Assembly (NCBI GenBank): GCA_016204645.1
Contig: JACQKI010000072.1
Span: 1 to 8,010 of the forward strand
From: Candidatus Kerfeldbacteria bacterium
Lineage (GTDB): Bacteria > Patescibacteriota > Patescibacteriia > SBBC01
Direction: 5' to 3'
Length of the DNA stretch: 8,010 nt
The notes beneath the pieces were generated by a model. The model ran no database searches. It was not told the DNA's origin and saw only the letters and a list, made by a program, of their open reading frames with translations. Both the position numbers and the translations under genes were made by a program. Below are positions 6,800 to 8,010 of this stretch, in pieces. Each line of letters opens with the position of its first letter. Positions within the stretch are counted from its first letter, which is position 1.

Positions 6800-7690
6800 T
6801 TAGGGCTTGACCTCGACGACGACCGTCGTCATGTCGTCGGGCTTGGCACGGCTGAACTCTCCTTCTGCCTGCTGTTCCCGACTGCGCTCGGCGGCAGCCC
6901 GGATCAACCCGGAACTTGCGGCTTCAGGGGTTTCGGCCGCCGTCAGGATCTTCTCCATTTCGCTGTCACGCAGATTGTCGTGTACGCCGTCGGATGTCAG
7001 TACGATTCGATCGCCTGGGTACAGCTCTGCGACCCGAGGCTGGTGCCGAAGCTCTTGGCTATCGCCGAGCCGCTGGGACGGGTCGTTACGGTTGATGAAA
7101 ACCTGTCGTTCGTCTGGCGGCAGTTCGCTGGCGCTTGCCACTTCGCTCAGTTGCTGCTGGAGCTGCCGAGCACGAACCTGATCGCCTCCGGCTTTTGTCA
7201 GTATGTGGTCATCGATAGTGATCGGCTCCAGACCGCCATGGTGCCGTAAGACGTAGATACGGCAGTCTCCGATACTGTCTGCTACCAGGAAGGCACGGTT
7301 GCCCTCGCGATGTATCAGCCCGAGCGCCGCAGTCGTTTTGGCACCGTCGACTTTTTTCTCGCGCCGAACTGCTTGAACCGCGGCATGTGCCTGATCGAGC
7401 AAACCGAGCGCCTGCTGCTGCCGCTCGGCTAAACTAGAGGCACGGGAAAGCTTACGAATAGATTGGTACAGCGAATCGGCGGCTGTCCGTGAACCGATTT
7501 TACCTTCCCCTGTTTCGAACTGACCGCTGACGCCATCCAGTACCGCAAAAGCACCCCGTTCAGGCACGGCAACGTACGCGTCTTCGTTTCGCCGCGGGTG
7601 GCGCTCGCTGGGGACTGACTCGGCCGCATACTGAAACCGGCCCTCGCCGCTGTCTCGTTCTTCCGGGTTGGGGCCGTGTTCGATGGACAT
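6800..7690 (-). CDS. PP2C-family protein Ser/Thr phosphatase
   Basis: This 296-residue protein is a soluble metal-dependent phosphatase of the PPM/PP2C family, which removes phosphate from Ser/Thr on proteins. The family motifs appear in order: RRNEDA (33-38), AVLDGVSG (49-56, D52 as metal ligand), KTTAALG (118-124) in place of GTTA, DSIGDCRIY (138-146), DDH (160-162), LTSDGVHD (231-238, D234), and DDMTTVVV (285-292, D286). All acidic metal ligands expected for the fold are present, so it should be active. The insertion at about 168-215, rich in Gln, Glu and Arg, may be a flap region. No signal peptide or membrane segment is seen, so it is cytoplasmic. The start has only a weak AGAG upstream, but no better in-frame start is nearby. 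No partner Ser/Thr kinase is in the window. The next gene downstream is a membrane protein. Confidence 0.92.
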   Translation of the reverse strand: MSIEHGPNPEERDSGEGRFQYAAESVPSERHPRRNEDAYVAVPERGAFAVLDGVSGQFETGEGKIGSRTAADSLYQSIRKLSRASSLAERQQQALGLLDQAHAAVQAVRREKKVDGAKTTAALGLIHREGNRAFLVADSIGDCRIYVLRHHGGLEPITIDDHILTKAGGDQVRARQLQQQLSEVASASELPPDERQVFINRNDPSQRLGDSQELRHQPRVAELYPGDRIVLTSDGVHDNLRDSEMEKILTAAETPEAASSGLIRAAAERSREQQAEGEFSRAKPDDMTTVVVEVKP

Positions 7691-7721
7691 GAAATTTCTC
7701 TGGTGCGCGCGCCTGGATTTG

Positions 7722-7800
7722 TCCCGCCATTCGGCGGGATCCCGCCTTCCTTAAAATTTTTGGACCAGTGTGGCGGGAAACCAGGGACCCTCATCCCGCG
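7722..7800. repeat. Alternating GC-rich palindrome arms between tRNA and phosphatase gene
   Basis: The 7-mer TCCCGCC and its complement GGCGGGA alternate four times: 7722-7728, 7733-7739, 7740-7746 and 7772-7778. A partial arm (TCCCGCG) follows at 7794-7800. The first two make a perfect hairpin with loop ATTC; the last two make a perfect stem with a 25-base AT-rich loop; the middle pair abut as GGCGGGATCCCGCC, a perfect 14-bp palindrome. The cluster could be processed or terminate after the tRNA, act as a leader of the phosphatase mRNA, or be a REP-like element. No T-run follows on the minus strand. Confidence 0.65.
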
Positions 7801-7805
7801 CTTTC

Positions 7806-7882
7806 TGGTGGGTCCGAGAGGATTTGAACCTCTGACCTCCACAATGTCAATGTGGCGCTCTAACCAACTGAGCTACGAACCC
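7806..7882 (-). tRNA. tRNA-Val (anticodon GAC), CCA encoded
   Basis: Read on the minus strand, the cloverleaf is complete: acceptor GGGTTCG/CGGACCC (one T-G wobble), D stem GCTC/GAGC, anticodon stem CCACA/TGTGG with loop TTGACAT (anticodon GAC, valine codons GUC/GUU), variable loop AGGTC, T stem AGAGG/CCTCT with loop TTCAAAT, discriminator A, and a genome-encoded CCA at 7808-7806. The length is 77 bases. It is oriented towards the phosphatase gene, 115 bases away. Confidence 0.96.
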
Positions 7883-8010
7883 AACAGCAGCTTTTCTTTA
7901 AACCAAGACGATAATTTGACAGAATCGGGCGAAGCCGGCGGGCGGGTCTAACCGGGCTGCCCGCTCGCCACGGCTTGCGCCGAAGGCGCTAGCGGGCGAG
8001 AGCTACGAAC
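7883..8010. other. Non-coding region upstream of the tRNA
   Basis: I see no gene here. An AT-rich stretch (7891-7920) next to the tRNA could hold its promoter; TTTAAA at 7897-7902 is a possible minus-strand -10, but no convincing -35 is at the right distance. From 7927 the sequence turns strongly GC-rich and palindromic. The last 11 bases copy the 5' part of the tRNA. Confidence 0.5.
7938..7997. repeat. GC-rich hairpin cluster with mutually exclusive stems
   Basis: GCCCGCT (7959-7965) pairs perfectly with AGCGGGC (7991-7997), enclosing a second perfect hairpin GCGCC (7977-7981) / GGCGC (7985-7989) with loop GAA. The same GCCCGC can instead pair with GCGGGC at 7938-7943, so two folds compete. 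The arms differ in sequence from the palindromes on the other side of the tRNA. Confidence 0.6.

Noticed and set aside
7722..7800. T-box leader for the phosphatase gene
   Set aside because: TGGCGGGAC only loosely recalls a T-box antiterminator; the conserved T-box core and a terminator with T-run are missing, and a phosphatase is not a usual T-box target.
7916..7921. Plus-strand TTGACA upstream of the tRNA
   Set aside because: No -10 box follows at 16-18 bases; the downstream sequence is GC-rich and no plus-strand gene follows in the window.
7897..7925. Minus-strand tRNA promoter using TTTAAA as -10
   Set aside because: The -10 is at a sensible distance, but the best -35-like match (CTGTCA) leaves only a 14-base spacer, so I did not list it as a promoter.
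7676..7951. 91-codon plus-strand reading frame with VGPRGFEPLTST-like sequence
   Set aside because: It is the antisense of the tRNA-Val gene; this peptide pattern is a familiar artefact of translating tRNA complements. It also overlaps the phosphatase start.

Overview
The window looks like bacterial chromosome from a member of the Candidate Phyla Radiation (Patescibacteria). This is inference from gene content: asparagine/threonine-rich surface repeats followed by DUF11 domains, a VWA/prealbumin-fold/DUF11 surface protein ending in an LAVTG-type sorting signal, moderately high GC, short intergenic gaps, Shine-Dalgarno-led starts and the standard bacterial code. No single marker fixes the phylum. 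No transposase, CRISPR array, phage gene or secondary-metabolite gene is visible.

Positions 1-2647 (+ strand) hold a two-gene surface-protein unit. The first gene is cut by the window start: its frame is open from base 2, so the internal GTG at 233 is not its start. It encodes an Asn/Thr-rich tandem repeat with a 93-residue period, three DUF11-type beta domains and an unrecognised 91-residue C-terminal domain. Twelve bases later comes a small protein with one membrane segment and a long disordered, basic tail. A clear intrinsic terminator closes the unit at 2619-2647.

Positions 2648-5795 (+) hold one large gene with its own promoter (TTGACA plus an extended -10), a leader that folds into two back-to-back hairpins, and a strong GGAGG. 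The 988-residue product is a secreted, probably wall-anchored adhesin-like protein: signal peptide, N-terminal beta domain, VWA domain with a complete MIDAS, two prealbumin-like domains with candidate isopeptide triads, three DUF11 domains, then LAVTG, a membrane segment and RRR. A long inverted repeat at 5751-5795 lies between this gene and the convergent minus-strand genes.

Positions 5796-8010 are on the minus strand. In transcription order they are tRNA-Val(GAC) with an encoded CCA, a 115-base spacer filled with alternating GC-rich palindrome arms, a PP2C-type Ser/Thr phosphatase, and 36 bases further a four-segment membrane protein. Phosphatase and membrane protein are probably one operon. 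Upstream of the tRNA lies another GC-rich hairpin cluster, ending at the window edge in an 11-base copy of the tRNA's 5' part.

Taken together, the plus-strand half builds the cell surface (adhesion or envelope layer), and the minus-strand half carries a tRNA and a likely phospho-signalling pair. The most worthwhile leads are the structured leader of the adhesin gene, the unknown C-terminal domain with its membrane-anchored neighbour, and the palindrome clusters flanking the tRNA.
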